Assembly: GCA_937870755.1 (NCBI GenBank)
Contig: CALMZV010000029.1
Location: 1-61,101 of the forward strand
Reading direction: 5' to 3'
Length of the DNA stretch: 61,101 nucleotides
Source: an uncultured Methylocystaceae bacterium
GTDB taxonomy: Bacteria; Pseudomonadota; Alphaproteobacteria; Rhizobiales; Beijerinckiaceae
Shown: piece after piece, positions 1 through 9,009 of the stretch
Numbering within the stretch: position 1 is the stretch's first letter
Layout of the letters: every line of letters starts with the position of its first letter
Notes under the pieces: model-generated
What the model was told of the DNA's origin: nothing
Seen by the model: the letters and a program-made list of their open reading frames with translations, nothing else
Database searches by the model: none
Position numbers and translations under genes: made by a program

Positions 1-79
1 GCGCGCCCTTGTCCTGTTGCGCATGGGCGCCGCCGGCGAACATTGCGAGCGCGGCGAGCGCGGCAAGCGATTTCCACAT
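1..79 (-). CDS. N-terminus of a secreted protein (partial)
   Basis: Read on the minus strand, an ATG at 79 opens a frame that runs off the left edge. It encodes MWKSLAALAALAMFAGGAHA followed by QQDKGA: a Sec signal peptide with a positively charged start, a hydrophobic alanine/leucine core and an A-H-A cleavage site. A GGAGATC ribosome-binding site lies just upstream. The mature protein is outside the window, so its function cannot be given. It follows the chemoreceptor gene on the same strand by about 38 bases and may be co-transcribed with it. Confidence 0.7.
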   Translation of the reverse strand, partial: MWKSLAALAALAMFAGGAHAQQDKGA

Positions 80-116
80 GAACGATCTCCGGCGCGGGGA
101 CCCCGCGCCGACCATC

Positions 117-1784
117 TTACGCCGCGGCGACCCGATGCAGGAAGGATTCGATCGCCTCGTTGAGTTCGCGCGACTGGATGGACATGTCGCCGGCCGCCTG
201 ATGGACCTGCGCGGCCGACTGGTCGGTCTCGCCGACCGACGACTTCAGCCCGTCCATGTTGGCCGACACGCTCGCCGTGCCGCGCGCGGCCTCGCCGACC
301 GAACGCGAGATCTCGTTGGTGGCGGCCGCCTGCTCCTCCACCGCGACCGCGATGGAGGCGGTGAAGCTTTCGGCCTGTTTCATCTTCTTGGTGATGGTGG
401 CGATAGCGGCGACGGAGGAGGACGTCGCCTTCTGGATCGCGTCCACATGTTCGGCGATGCGCTCGGTGGCGTGCACGGTCTGGCCGGCGAGCGCCTTGAC
501 CTCCTGCGCGACGACCGCGAAGCCGCGGCCCGCAGCGCCCGCGCGCGCCGCCTCGATGGTGGCGTTGAGCGCCAGCAGGTTGGTCTGCGCGGCGATCGCC
601 TGGATGAGGCCCACGATCTCGCCGATCGCGTTGGCCTTGTCGGCCAGCCCCCCGATGGTCTCCGTCGTCTCGACCGTTGTGGCGGCGGCGTCCTGCACGT
701 GCTGGCGCGCGCGGCCGATCTGCGTCTCGATTTCCGAGATCGACTGGAACAGCTCTTCCGAGGCGCGCGCCACGGTCGCCACGTTCTGCGAGGCCTCGGC
801 CGTGCCGGCGGCCGCGTTGCTGGCGCGCTGCGAGGACTGGCGCGCGATGGTCGACAGGCTGTCGGCAGCCAGAGCCATCTGTTCGGCGTGGGCGCCGAGC
901 TGGCGCATCACGTCGCGGATGTTGGTGCGGAAATCGAGGATCATCGATTCGAGCGCGGCGCGGCGCGCGGCCTCGTCGGCGCGCTTGCCTTCGGCGGCCG
1001 ACTGCAGGTCCAGCCGCTCGACCAGCGAACGCTTGAAATAGGCGATGGCGCGGGCCAGTTCGCCCACCTCGTCCTTGCGGTTCTGGTGCGGCGCCTCGAC
1101 CTCCAGATTGCCGGCGACGAGTTCGCGCACGACGAGCGTCAGCCGGTCGATGGGAGAGACCACGCGGCCGATGAGATGATGCAGCGCCAGCGCGATCGCC
1201 GCGACCATCAGAAAGCCTTGCGCCAGCATGAAGAAGAAGTCGCGCCAGGCCTGCGCGTCCACCTGTTCGTAGCCGATCTGCGCGGCGAAATAGCCGGTCG
1301 GAGCGCCCGACCTGTCCGGCGACAGGGGTTCGACGATCAGCTTGCCGGCTGGCAGGCTGATGGCCAGATGGCGCACGGCGCCGGACTTGTCGGCGAAGCC
1401 GGCGACCAGGTTGCGGATCTGCTCCTCGCCGACCATCGCGCGCGGGCGGGCGGCGGCGGCGAACGGCTTGTCGTCGGCGCCGACGACCAGCGCGCCGACG
1501 ATCGAATCGTCGGTGAGGAAACTCGTCACCAGCCGCTGGGCGGACTCCCGGTCGTTGGCCTGCGCGGCGTTCGACAGCGAGGGGGCGACGATGCCGATGA
1601 AATTCTCCGCCCGTTCGCCGAGATCGCGGCGCGCGCGCTGCCAGTTGTTCCAGCCCGCGATCAGCGTGCCGACGATGACCAGCGTCGCCACCAGTCCGCT
1701 CGCCACCAGCGTGACGTTGTTGCGCAGCGAGCCGGCCGCGGGCGCGCGCGCGGGCTTGTTGAAGAAACGATGGGGCAGCGTCAT
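117..1784 (-). CDS. Methyl-accepting chemotaxis protein
   Basis: A 555-aa transmembrane chemoreceptor that would pass a periplasmic or membrane signal to CheA/CheW. The N-terminus carries a first membrane helix (about residues 25-47), a sensor region of about 140 residues and a second helix (about 186-206, with [19 protein letters not shown]). A HAMP linker (about 206-260) and a long coiled-coil signalling domain follow. The highly conserved hairpin tip is clear ([19 protein letters not shown], then EVKALAGQT). I see no C-terminal CheR-docking pentapeptide. The sensor domain is not one I can name, so the ligand is unknown. No other chemotaxis gene is in the window, so this is probably a dispersed receptor. 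Confidence 0.95.
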   Translation of the reverse strand: MTLPHRFFNKPARAPAAGSLRNNVTLVASGLVATLVIVGTLIAGWNNWQRARRDLGERAENFIGIVAPSLSNAAQANDRESAQRLVTSFLTDDSIVGALVVGADDKPFAAAARPRAMVGEEQIRNLVAGFADKSGAVRHLAISLPAGKLIVEPLSPDRSGAPTGYFAAQIGYEQVDAQAWRDFFFMLAQGFLMVAAIALALHHLIGRVVSPIDRLTLVVRELVAGNLEVEAPHQNRKDEVGELARAIAYFKRSLVERLDLQSAAEGKRADEAARRAALESMILDFRTNIRDVMRQLGAHAEQMALAADSLSTIARQSSQRASNAAAGTAEASQNVATVARASEELFQSISEIETQIGRARQHVQDAAATTVETTETIGGLADKANAIGEIVGLIQAIAAQTNLLALNATIEAARAGAAGRGFAVVAQEVKALAGQTVHATERIAEHVDAIQKATSSSVAAIATITKKMKQAESFTASIAVAVEEQAAATNEISRSVGEAARGTASVSANMDGLKSSVGETDQSAAQVHQAAGDMSIQSRELNEAIESFLHRVAAA

Positions 1785-1845
1785 CGGCGAAATCGCAATC
1801 GGAAGGCGGGCGGCGCCCGAACGGCCGATTGTCGCGCGCGGCCGG

Positions 1846-2700
1846 TTAAGGCCGGTTTAACCACGTCTCCTGCCGCACGAGGGCGGCCCCGCGCCGCTCG
1901 AGCAGCGCGACGAATTCCGCCGACATGAGCCACGCCCACTCGGCCTCGCGCGCCTCCGTCACCGGATCGAGCGCGACCAGGTCCGCATCCACATGGCCGG
2001 GATGGCACATGACGAGATGGCGCGCGCCGGGCGCCTTCAGATACGACGCGAACAGATCCGCGCCGTAGCGCCGGGGCGAAAAGTCCGAAAATCCGGCGAA
2101 CCCGTCGTTGAGCGCGAAGCCTGCGCGCCGGGCGGCCCGCCGGAACCCCGCGGTCAGCGTGCGCACCTGCGTCGCCTTGGCCGCCATCGCGCCGCGCGCG
2201 GCCAGGCGCGAGAGCCGGTCGGCGCTGTCGCGCACGAGCGCGTCCGCAAGCCCCCGGCTTCTCAGCGCCGCAAACAGCGCGGCGCGCACGCCGGGCAGCG
2301 CGTGCACGTGCTGGTGGCCATCCACATGGACCGGCGGGGCGCCGTAGCAGGCGACGAAGGCGTCGATCTGGCGGCCGATTTCGGCCTCGATCTCGTCGAG
2401 CGGCAGGGCGCGGGCGAGCGCGGTCGGCACGAGGCGCGCCGCCGGCGGCAGAACGCCGGCCGGCGCCAGCCGCGGCATGGGGCCGAGCGGCGCGCCGACC
2501 GTCAGCACCACATGCAGGCCGAGATCGACGGCGGGCGCTGCGCTGCGCCATGCGCGGGCCGCGCGCTCCCAGTCCGGCATGGAGCTCATGGCGGAGGCGG
2601 CCGAAATGCGCCCGGCGGCCGCGACCTCCAGAATGCCGCGGCTGACGGCCGGCGTCATGCCGTAATCGTCGGCGCACAACACGAAGCGCAACCGCGACAT
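1846..2700 (-). CDS. ChbG/HpnK (YdjC-type) carbohydrate deacetylase
   Basis: A 284-aa protein of the YdjC/ChbG/HpnK family, metal-dependent hydrolases that remove N-acetyl groups from sugars; HpnK acts in hopanoid glycolipid synthesis. The N-terminal [11 protein letters not shown] carries the metal-binding aspartates, and [12 protein letters not shown] the histidine cluster. MCHPGHVD near the end completes the family pattern. The ATG at 2700 was chosen because AAGGAGA lies 5-8 bases upstream and the family's usual start ([10 protein letters not shown]) follows at once. It is divergent from the polyprenyl-phosphate glycosyltransferase gene, which suggests it may deacetylate a lipid-linked sugar. 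Whether it is HpnK proper cannot be told, because no hopanoid gene is in view. Confidence 0.85.
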   Translation of the reverse strand: MSRLRFVLCADDYGMTPAVSRGILEVAAAGRISAASAMSSMPDWERAARAWRSAAPAVDLGLHVVLTVGAPLGPMPRLAPAGVLPPAARLVPTALARALPLDEIEAEIGRQIDAFVACYGAPPVHVDGHQHVHALPGVRAALFAALRSRGLADALVRDSADRLSRLAARGAMAAKATQVRTLTAGFRRAARRAGFALNDGFAGFSDFSPRRYGADLFASYLKAPGARHLVMCHPGHVDADLVALDPVTEAREAEWAWLMSAEFVALLERRGAALVRQETWLNRP

Positions 2701-2790
2701 GGTTCTCCTTTCGCCGGACGGGAGCCCGGTTCTTGCGCAAATCGCGGCGCAAGCATAGTGCTGAACCGCGCGATTGGCAGGAGATGTGGA

Positions 2791-3756
2791 TTGCCCGACG
2801 CACCACAAGAGGCGCCTGAATTGTCGGCGGTCGTTCCGGTCTACAACGAGGCGGCCAACGTTCCCCTGCTGCTGGAGCGCCTGAAGCCGGCGCTGGACCG
2901 GTGCGTGGCCTCCTGGGAGATCGTGTTCGTCGACGACGGCTCGAAGGACGGGACGCTCGCCGCCGTGCGCGCCGCGCGCGCCGCCGATCCGCGCATCGAC
3001 GCGGTGTCGTTCAGCCGCAATTTCGGCAAGGAGATCGCCATCGCCGCGGGGCTCGACGCGGCGCGCGGGGCCTGCGCCGTCATTCTGGACGCCGACCTGC
3101 AGCACCCGCCGGAAATGATCGAAACCTTCGTGGCCAGATGGCGCGAGGGCTATCAGAACGTTTACGGCCAGCGCACCGACCGTTCGGTCGACTCAGCGCT
3201 GCGCCGCACGCTCACCCGCCGCTTCTACCGGTTGTTCGCGCGGTTCGGCGAAACGGAACTGCCGCCCGGCGCCGGCGATTTCCGCCTCGTCGACCGCAAG
3301 GCGATCACGGCGCTGCAATCCATGCGCGAGCGCGCGCGCTTCTCCAAGGGGCTCTACGCCTGGATCGGCTTCAAATCGATCGGCGTGCCGTTCGTGGTGG
3401 AGGAACGCGCGACCGGCCAGTCGAAATTCTCGTACGGCAAGCTCACGCGGTTCGCGCTCGACGGGCTGATGTCATTTTCCACGCTGCCGCTGATGGTGTG
3501 GTCGTTCGTCGGGGTGGTCATCTCCATCTTCGCGATGACGATGGGCGTCTACTATCTCATCCGCACCGCGCTGTTCGGCGTGGACGTGCCGGGCTACGCT
3601 TCGCTTATCGTGTCGGTGATGTTCCTGTCGGGCGTGCAGCTTCTGTCGCTCGGCGTGCTGGGCGAATATATCGGCCGCATTTTCGCCGAAGTGAAAGGGC
3701 GCCCGCTCTACATCGTCGCCGAGCGGCTGAGCGACACGGACGCGCGCGCGCGATGA
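2791..3756 (+). CDS. Family 2 glycosyltransferase, polyprenyl-phosphate type (DPM1/ArnC/GtrB-like)
   Basis: A 321-aa membrane glycosyltransferase expected to move a sugar from a nucleotide donor to undecaprenyl phosphate at the inner face of the cytoplasmic membrane. It opens with SAVVPVYNEAANVPLLLERL, and has FVDDGSKDGT and the DADLQHPPE metal-binding motif. Two C-terminal helices (about residues 231-255 and 265-290) match the GtrB/ArnC subclass. The start is a TTG with an AGGAG site about 8 bases upstream; an ATG at 2784 is out of frame. Its stop overlaps the murJ start (ATGA), so the two are probably translated together. The sugar donor cannot be read from sequence. Confidence 0.88.
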   Translation: MPDAPQEAPELSAVVPVYNEAANVPLLLERLKPALDRCVASWEIVFVDDGSKDGTLAAVRAARAADPRIDAVSFSRNFGKEIAIAAGLDAARGACAVILDADLQHPPEMIETFVARWREGYQNVYGQRTDRSVDSALRRTLTRRFYRLFARFGETELPPGAGDFRLVDRKAITALQSMRERARFSKGLYAWIGFKSIGVPFVVEERATGQSKFSYGKLTRFALDGLMSFSTLPLMVWSFVGVVISIFAMTMGVYYLIRTALFGVDVPGYASLIVSVMFLSGVQLLSLGVLGEYIGRIFAEVKGRPLYIVAERLSDTDARAR

Positions 3757-5324
3757 TCCGCAATCTGCTCTCCGTCGGCGGCTTCACGCTTCTGTCCCGC
3801 CTGACGGGTTTCGCCCGCGACATCGTGCTCGGCGCGGTTCTGGGCGCCGGCGCGATCGCCGACGCATTCGTCATCGCCTTTCGCCTGCCCAATCACTTCC
3901 GCGCGATCTTCGGCGAAGGCGCGTTCAACGCGGCCTTCGTGCCGTCCTATGCGCGGGTGCTCGAAACCGAAGGCGCGCCGCGCGCGCGGGCCTTCTCCAG
4001 CTCCATCTACAGCCTGCTCGTGCTCGTGCAGCTGGCGCTGCTGGCGCTCGCGCTCGCCTTCGCGCCGCAACTGGTCGATCTGCTGGCGCCGGGCTTTCGC
4101 GCCGATCCGGAGAAATTCGCGCTCGCGGTCTCGCTCACGCGCATCGCCTTTCCCTATCTGTTTTTCGTCACGCTGGTCACGCTGCACGCCGGCGCGCTGA
4201 ACGCGACGGGCCGGTTCGCCGCCGCGGCGTTCGCGCCGGTGCTGCTCAATCTGTCGATGATCGCGGCGCTGTCGCTGGCCTTCCTGTTTCCGAACGCGGG
4301 CTATGCGGCGGCGACCGGCGTCGCCGTCGCAGGACTGCTCGAACTCGTGCTGCTGGAAATCGCGGCGCGGCGCGCGGGCGTCGGCTCCGCGCTCACGGCG
4401 CCGAAATTCGACGGCGACGTGAAGCAGTTCTTCCGCGCGCTGGGACCGGCCGTGATCGGTTCGGCCGGCGTGCAGATCGCGCTGTTCGCCGACACCATCA
4501 TCTCCTCGCTGCTGCCGACCGGCGGCCCCTCCTCGATCTATTACGCCGACCGCATCTACCAGTTGCCGATCGGCGTCATCGGCATCGCGGCGGGCACGGT
4601 GCTGCTGCCGGAAATGAGCCGCGCGATCGCCGGCGGCGCGCCGGACGCCGCGCTGCGCGCGCAAAACCGCACGATGGGCCTGACGGTCGCGCTGGCCACA
4701 CCGTTCGTCGTCGCCTTTCTCACCATTCCCGACATCATCATGCAGGCGGTGTTCGTGCGCGGAAAATTCACGAGCGCCAACGCGCTCGCCTCCGCGCACG
4801 TGCTGTCGGCCTATGCGAGCGGGCTGTTCGCCATCGTGCTGATCGCCTCCGCGCGCGCGAGCTTTCAGGCGCGCGGCGACACGACCGTGCCGATGATCGC
4901 CTCGCTGGTCGCGGTCGCGCTCAATGTCGCGTTGAAGATCGCGCTGTTTCGCCCGCTCGGCGCGCCGGGCCTGGCCTTCGCCACCGCCGTCGGCTCGTGG
5001 ATCAATTTCCTCATCCTGTTCGTGCTGGCGGTGCGCGCGGATTTCATGGCGCCGAACGCGGTGTTCGGCAAAGTGGTCGCGTGCAGCGCGCTGGCCGGCG
5101 CGGCGCTCACCGCGCTCGCGCTCGTCGGCGCAAAGCCCGCGCTCGCGCTCGCCCGTCTCGTTCCGGCTTTCGTTTCTGAAACGCAGCTCGTGTTGCTCGG
5201 GATAGCGGGCGCGCTCGTCTATGTCGCGACCTTCTTCATCGCCGCGCGGCTGCTGAAACTCGATCTGCGCGCGCTCGCCGGCGGGCGGCGTCGCAAGAAC
5301 GTCCCCGCCGCGCGCACGACCTAG
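3753..5324 (+). CDS. murJ: Lipid II flippase MurJ (MviN family)
   Basis: A 523-aa polytopic membrane protein of the MviN/MurJ family, which moves lipid-linked peptidoglycan precursor across the inner membrane. The start MIRNLLSVGGFTLLSRLTG and the following FARDIVLGAVLGAG are typical, as are RLPNHFRAIFGEGAFNAAF and the PTGGPSSIYYADRIYQLPIG segment. Around 13-14 hydrophobic helices can be counted, and the length fits the family. The start overlaps the glycosyltransferase stop by 4 bases. In many alphaproteobacteria murJ stands alone or near glnD; linkage to a polyprenyl-phosphate glycosyltransferase is less usual. Confidence 0.95.
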   Translation: MIRNLLSVGGFTLLSRLTGFARDIVLGAVLGAGAIADAFVIAFRLPNHFRAIFGEGAFNAAFVPSYARVLETEGAPRARAFSSSIYSLLVLVQLALLALALAFAPQLVDLLAPGFRADPEKFALAVSLTRIAFPYLFFVTLVTLHAGALNATGRFAAAAFAPVLLNLSMIAALSLAFLFPNAGYAAATGVAVAGLLELVLLEIAARRAGVGSALTAPKFDGDVKQFFRALGPAVIGSAGVQIALFADTIISSLLPTGGPSSIYYADRIYQLPIGVIGIAAGTVLLPEMSRAIAGGAPDAALRAQNRTMGLTVALATPFVVAFLTIPDIIMQAVFVRGKFTSANALASAHVLSAYASGLFAIVLIASARASFQARGDTTVPMIASLVAVALNVALKIALFRPLGAPGLAFATAVGSWINFLILFVLAVRADFMAPNAVFGKVVACSALAGAALTALALVGAKPALALARLVPAFVSETQLVLLGIAGALVYVATFFIAARLLKLDLRALAGGRRRKNVPAARTT

Positions 5325-5361
5325 GCGCTTTCGCGTCTTCGCTCGAAAACGCCGTCGCCGC

Positions 5362-5769
5362 TCACATCATCTGGCCAACGCCGGGGATCGCCCGGATGAC
5401 CTCGCGCGCCTTTTCGGGGCCGACGCGCTCTTCGGCGTAGGTGAAGATTTCCTGGCCGACGGCTTTCATCTGGCCCATGTCGAGCCCCTTGCCCGACAAC
5501 TGGCTGGCGAGCGCCATCAGCCCGCCGGCGCCGCCGCCCAGCCCGCCCATCAGGCCGCCGAGCGCGCCCATCAGGCCGCCGCCCCTGGCCGGCGCCTCTG
5601 CGCTCGCCGCCATCGCCTGCTGCGCGCCGGGGATGGCGTTCACGAACTCGGCAAACGCCTCCTGCGGCGCGTGTTTCTGGAAAAATCCCAGGATGATCCC
5701 GACCGCCTCGCGCGCGGACTGGGGGTCGAGACCGGTGGCGGCGACGATCCGGTTGATGAGGTCTTCCAT
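5362..5769 (-). CDS. DUF2267-like small protein
   Basis: A 135-aa protein with an N-terminal helical segment (MEDLINRIVAATGLD, then AREAVGIILGFFQ), a glycine/methionine-rich middle (GGGLMGALGGLMGG and following) and a C-terminal helical segment ending EVIRAIPGVGQMM. The two halves are internally similar (EFVNAIPG and EVIRAIPG), as in DUF2267-type proteins, whose function is unknown. I chose the ATG at 5769. A GTG at 5799 would add ten residues, and neither start has a good ribosome-binding site. It is convergent with murJ and divergent from the HerA-like gene. Confidence 0.7.
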   Translation of the reverse strand: MEDLINRIVAATGLDPQSAREAVGIILGFFQKHAPQEAFAEFVNAIPGAQQAMAASAEAPARGGGLMGALGGLMGGLGGGAGGLMALASQLSGKGLDMGQMKAVGQEIFTYAEERVGPEKAREVIRAIPGVGQMM

Positions 5770-5936
5770 GGCTCGCGACTCGCGGTTTGGACAATTCACG
5801 CCCGATATAGACCCGATCCGGGCGCGGCGACAGGCGCCAGCGACAGGCGATGGCGCGGCGTTTCCGTTTGGCGCGATTCCGCTTTATACCGTCGGGCGTT
5901 TCGGGCGCGGCGCGCGCCCCTGAGAGGCGATGGACC

Positions 5937-7502
5937 ATGGCGGACGCAAAGGCCGACAAGACGCAGCCCGACAACGTTCCCGGCAAGATTCTGATCGGCA
6001 GGTGCGAGACCGGTTGGGTCCATCTCAACCTGCCGCTCGGCAACCGCCACGGACTGGTGACGGGGGCGACCGGCACGGGCAAGACGGTCACGCTGCAAAA
6101 GCTGGCGGAAGGTTTCTCCAACGCCGGCACGGCCGTGTTCGCCGCCGACGTGAAGGGCGATCTGTCCGGCATGAGCCAGACGGGCGACGGCAAGCCGCCG
6201 GTCGTCAAACGCGCGCAGGACCTCGGCCTCGCCTACAACGCGGACAAGTTTCCGACCGTCTACTGGGACGTGTTCGGCGAACAGGGCCATCCGATCCGCG
6301 CGACCATTTCGGAAATGGGGCCGCTGCTGCTCGCGCGCCTGCTGGAGTTGAACGACACGCAGGAAGGCGTTCTGAACATCGTGTTCCGCATCGCCGACGA
6401 GCAGGGGCTGGCGCTGCTCGACCTGAAGGACCTGCGCGCGACGCTGCAATTCGTGGCCGACAACGCCGGCGAGCTGACCACCAAATACGGCAACGTGGCG
6501 GCGGCCACCGTCGGCGCCATCCAGCGCCGGCTGCTGGTGCTGGAACAACAGGGCGCCGACAAATTCTTCGGCGAGCCCGCGCTCGACATCAAGGACTTCC
6601 TGCGCACGGACCGCACCGGCTGCGGCGTGGTGAACATTCTGGCGGCCGACAAACTTCTGCGCTCGCCGCGACTCTACGCCACCTTTCTGTTGTGGATGCT
6701 GTCGGAACTGTTCAACGAACTGCCGGAAGTGGGCGACCTGCCGCAGCCAAAGCTCGTTTTCTTTTTCGACGAGGCGCATCTGTTGTTCGACAGCGCGCCG
6801 CCCGCCCTCATGACCGCCATCGAACAGGTGGTGCGGCTCATCCGTTCCAAAGGCGTGGGCGTCTATTTCGTGACGCAGAACCCGCTCGACGTGCCCGACA
6901 TCGTGCTGGCGCAGCTCGGCAACAGGGTGCAGCACGCGCTGCGCGCCTTCACCCCGCGCGATCAGAAGGCCGTGCGCGCGGCGGCCGAGACATTCCGGCA
7001 GAATCCGAAATTCGACACCGAGGAGGTCATCTCGCAACTTGGCGTGGGCGAGGCGCTGGTTTCCGTGCTCGACGAAAAGGGCACGCCGACCATCGTGGAG
7101 CGCACGCTGGTGGCGCCGCCGACCTCGCGCATCGGCCCGGTGAGCGCGCAGGAACGTTCCGCGATCATGGCTGCAAGCCCCATCGCCGGCAAATACGATA
7201 CGCCGCTCGATCGCGAATCCGCGTTCGAGCTTCTGCAAAAGCGCGCGGAGGGCAAGCTCGAGGGCGCCGAAACGCCGCAACAGGCCGGCGCCGACGGCGG
7301 CGTTCTGTCGACCATCGGCGGCATGATCGAGAACGTGCTCGGCGGCGGCGGAAACGGCAAGAACGGCGGCAAACGCCAGCGCATGTCGACCGGCGAGATG
7401 GTGCTGCGCTCGGCCGTGCAGTCGGCGGCGCGGTCGGCCGGCACGCAATTGTCGCGCGCCATCCTGCGCAACGTGCTCGGCGGGCTGATGGGCCGCAAAT
7501 AG
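5937..7502 (+). CDS. HerA-like helicase/ATPase (DUF853, YjgR-type)
   Basis: A 521-aa FtsK/HerA superfamily ATPase. The Walker A motif is GATGTGKTV (about residue 43 onward), with VKGDLSGM shortly after. Walker B is KLVFFFDEAHLLF, and a sensor-like FVTQNPLDVPD follows, a set I recognise from the YjgR/DUF853 family. A glycine-rich linker (GGGGNGKNGGKRQ) precedes a short C-terminal helical tail. The start MADAKADK was preferred because GAGAGG lies about 9 bases upstream; longer in-frame starts lack this. The biological role of the family is not settled. It stands alone, upstream of a peptidase on the same strand. Confidence 0.88.
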   Translation: MADAKADKTQPDNVPGKILIGRCETGWVHLNLPLGNRHGLVTGATGTGKTVTLQKLAEGFSNAGTAVFAADVKGDLSGMSQTGDGKPPVVKRAQDLGLAYNADKFPTVYWDVFGEQGHPIRATISEMGPLLLARLLELNDTQEGVLNIVFRIADEQGLALLDLKDLRATLQFVADNAGELTTKYGNVAAATVGAIQRRLLVLEQQGADKFFGEPALDIKDFLRTDRTGCGVVNILAADKLLRSPRLYATFLLWMLSELFNELPEVGDLPQPKLVFFFDEAHLLFDSAPPALMTAIEQVVRLIRSKGVGVYFVTQNPLDVPDIVLAQLGNRVQHALRAFTPRDQKAVRAAAETFRQNPKFDTEEVISQLGVGEALVSVLDEKGTPTIVERTLVAPPTSRIGPVSAQERSAIMAASPIAGKYDTPLDRESAFELLQKRAEGKLEGAETPQQAGADGGVLSTIGGMIENVLGGGGNGKNGGKRQRMSTGEMVLRSAVQSAARSAGTQLSRAILRNVLGGLMGRK

Positions 7503-7584
7503 CGCGCCGCAGCTCAAGCCTGCCGCGCGGGTCGCGCGCGGCGCGCGAACTTGTTAGTCTTTCCCTCATTCGCAGGGGAATCGC

Positions 7585-8967
7585 ATGGCGGCCATCGACA
7601 ACGTCTTGCAGAGAATCGACGCCAACAGCTCCGACGCGCTCGCGCGGCTGTTCGAGCTACTGCGCATCAGATCGATCTCGACCGATCCTGCCTTCACGGG
7701 CGAGTGCGTGAAGGCCGCCGAATGGCTCGCCGCCGAACTGAATGCAATCGGCTTCACGGCGAGCGTGCGGGAGACGACAGGCCATCCGATGGTGGTGGCG
7801 CACGCCAAAGCCGGCAGGACGGGCGTGCCGCATCTTCTGTTCTACGGCCACTACGACGTGCAGCCGGTCGACCCGATCGACCTGTGGGAGAGCGATCCGT
7901 TCGATCCGAAACTGGTCGAACGCGAGACCGGCGCGAAGATCGTCGGGCGCGGCGCCGCCGACGACAAGGGACAATTGATGACGTTCGTGGAGGCCTGCCG
8001 CGCGTTTCGCGAAACGGGCGGACTGCCGTGCGACGTCTCGATCCTGTTCGAGGGCGAGGAGGAATGCGGTTCGCCGTCGCTGCCGGCGTTCATGGCCGCC
8101 AACAAGGACGAACTGTCCGCCGACATGATGCTGGTGTGCGACACGGGCATGTGGAACAAGGACACGCCCGCCATCACCACCATGCTGCGCGGCCTGTATC
8201 TTGAAGAAGTGGTCGTGCGCTGCGCCGACCGCGACCTGCACTCGGGCATGTATGGCGGTCCGGCGCGCAACCCCATTCATGTTCTGTCGAAGATCATCGC
8301 CGATCTGCACGACGCCAAGGGGCGCGTAACGCTGCCGGGCTTTTACGAAGGCGTGGCCGAACTGCCGGACGAAATCGCCGAACAATGGCGCCAGCTGCCG
8401 TTCGACGAACATCAGTTTCTGGGCGACGTAGGCCTGTCGGTTCCCGCCGGCGAGCAGGACCGCAGCGTTCTGGAACAGATATGGTCGCGGCCGACCTGCG
8501 ACGTGAACGGGATCGTCGGCGGCTATACGGGCAAGGGTTCGAAAACGGTGCTGCCGGCCGAAGCGAGCGCGAAATTCTCGTTCCGCCTCGTCGGCAAGCA
8601 GAAGCCGGACGCGATCGCGGAGAGCTTTCAGGCGTTCGTGCGCGCGCGCCTGCCGGAGGACGCGGACGTGGAATTCATCTCGCACGGCGCGAGCCCGGCG
8701 CTGCAACTGCCGTTCGGCTCCGAGGCGCTCTCGCGCGCGCGCCGCGCGTTGCAGGCCGAATGGGGCAAGGAGCCGGTGATGGCGGGCTCGGGCGGCTCCA
8801 TCCCGATCGTCGGCGCGTTCAAACGCGATCTGAAAATGGACGCGCTGATGGTCGGGTTCGGTCTCGACGACGACCGCATTCATTCGCCGAACGAGAAATA
8901 CGAACTGTCGTCGTTCCAGAAAGGCGCACGCAGCTGGGCGCGCATTCTGAGCGCGCTGTCGGCGTAA
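7585..8967 (+). CDS. M20 family metallopeptidase (dipeptidase-like)
   Basis: A 460-aa cytoplasmic zinc peptidase of the M20/M25/M40 group, which cleaves dipeptides or deacylates amino acids. Metal ligands are visible in order: the histidine of LLFYGHYDVQP, the aspartate of GAADDKGQL, the paired glutamates of FEGEEECGSPS, the aspartate of LVCDTGMW, and the histidine of IHSPNEKYELS near the end. The bacterial dimerisation lid lies between. An AGGGGAATC ribosome-binding site precedes the ATG. The length is normal. The substrate cannot be told from sequence; the closest relatives I recall are labelled dipeptidases. Confidence 0.9.
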   Translation: MAAIDNVLQRIDANSSDALARLFELLRIRSISTDPAFTGECVKAAEWLAAELNAIGFTASVRETTGHPMVVAHAKAGRTGVPHLLFYGHYDVQPVDPIDLWESDPFDPKLVERETGAKIVGRGAADDKGQLMTFVEACRAFRETGGLPCDVSILFEGEEECGSPSLPAFMAANKDELSADMMLVCDTGMWNKDTPAITTMLRGLYLEEVVVRCADRDLHSGMYGGPARNPIHVLSKIIADLHDAKGRVTLPGFYEGVAELPDEIAEQWRQLPFDEHQFLGDVGLSVPAGEQDRSVLEQIWSRPTCDVNGIVGGYTGKGSKTVLPAEASAKFSFRLVGKQKPDAIAESFQAFVRARLPEDADVEFISHGASPALQLPFGSEALSRARRALQAEWGKEPVMAGSGGSIPIVGAFKRDLKMDALMVGFGLDDDRIHSPNEKYELSSFQKGARSWARILSALSA

Positions 8968-9009
8968 CGCCCATTGTTCGAGGCGGCGCGTCCCGCCCGC
9001 CTGGCGCGA

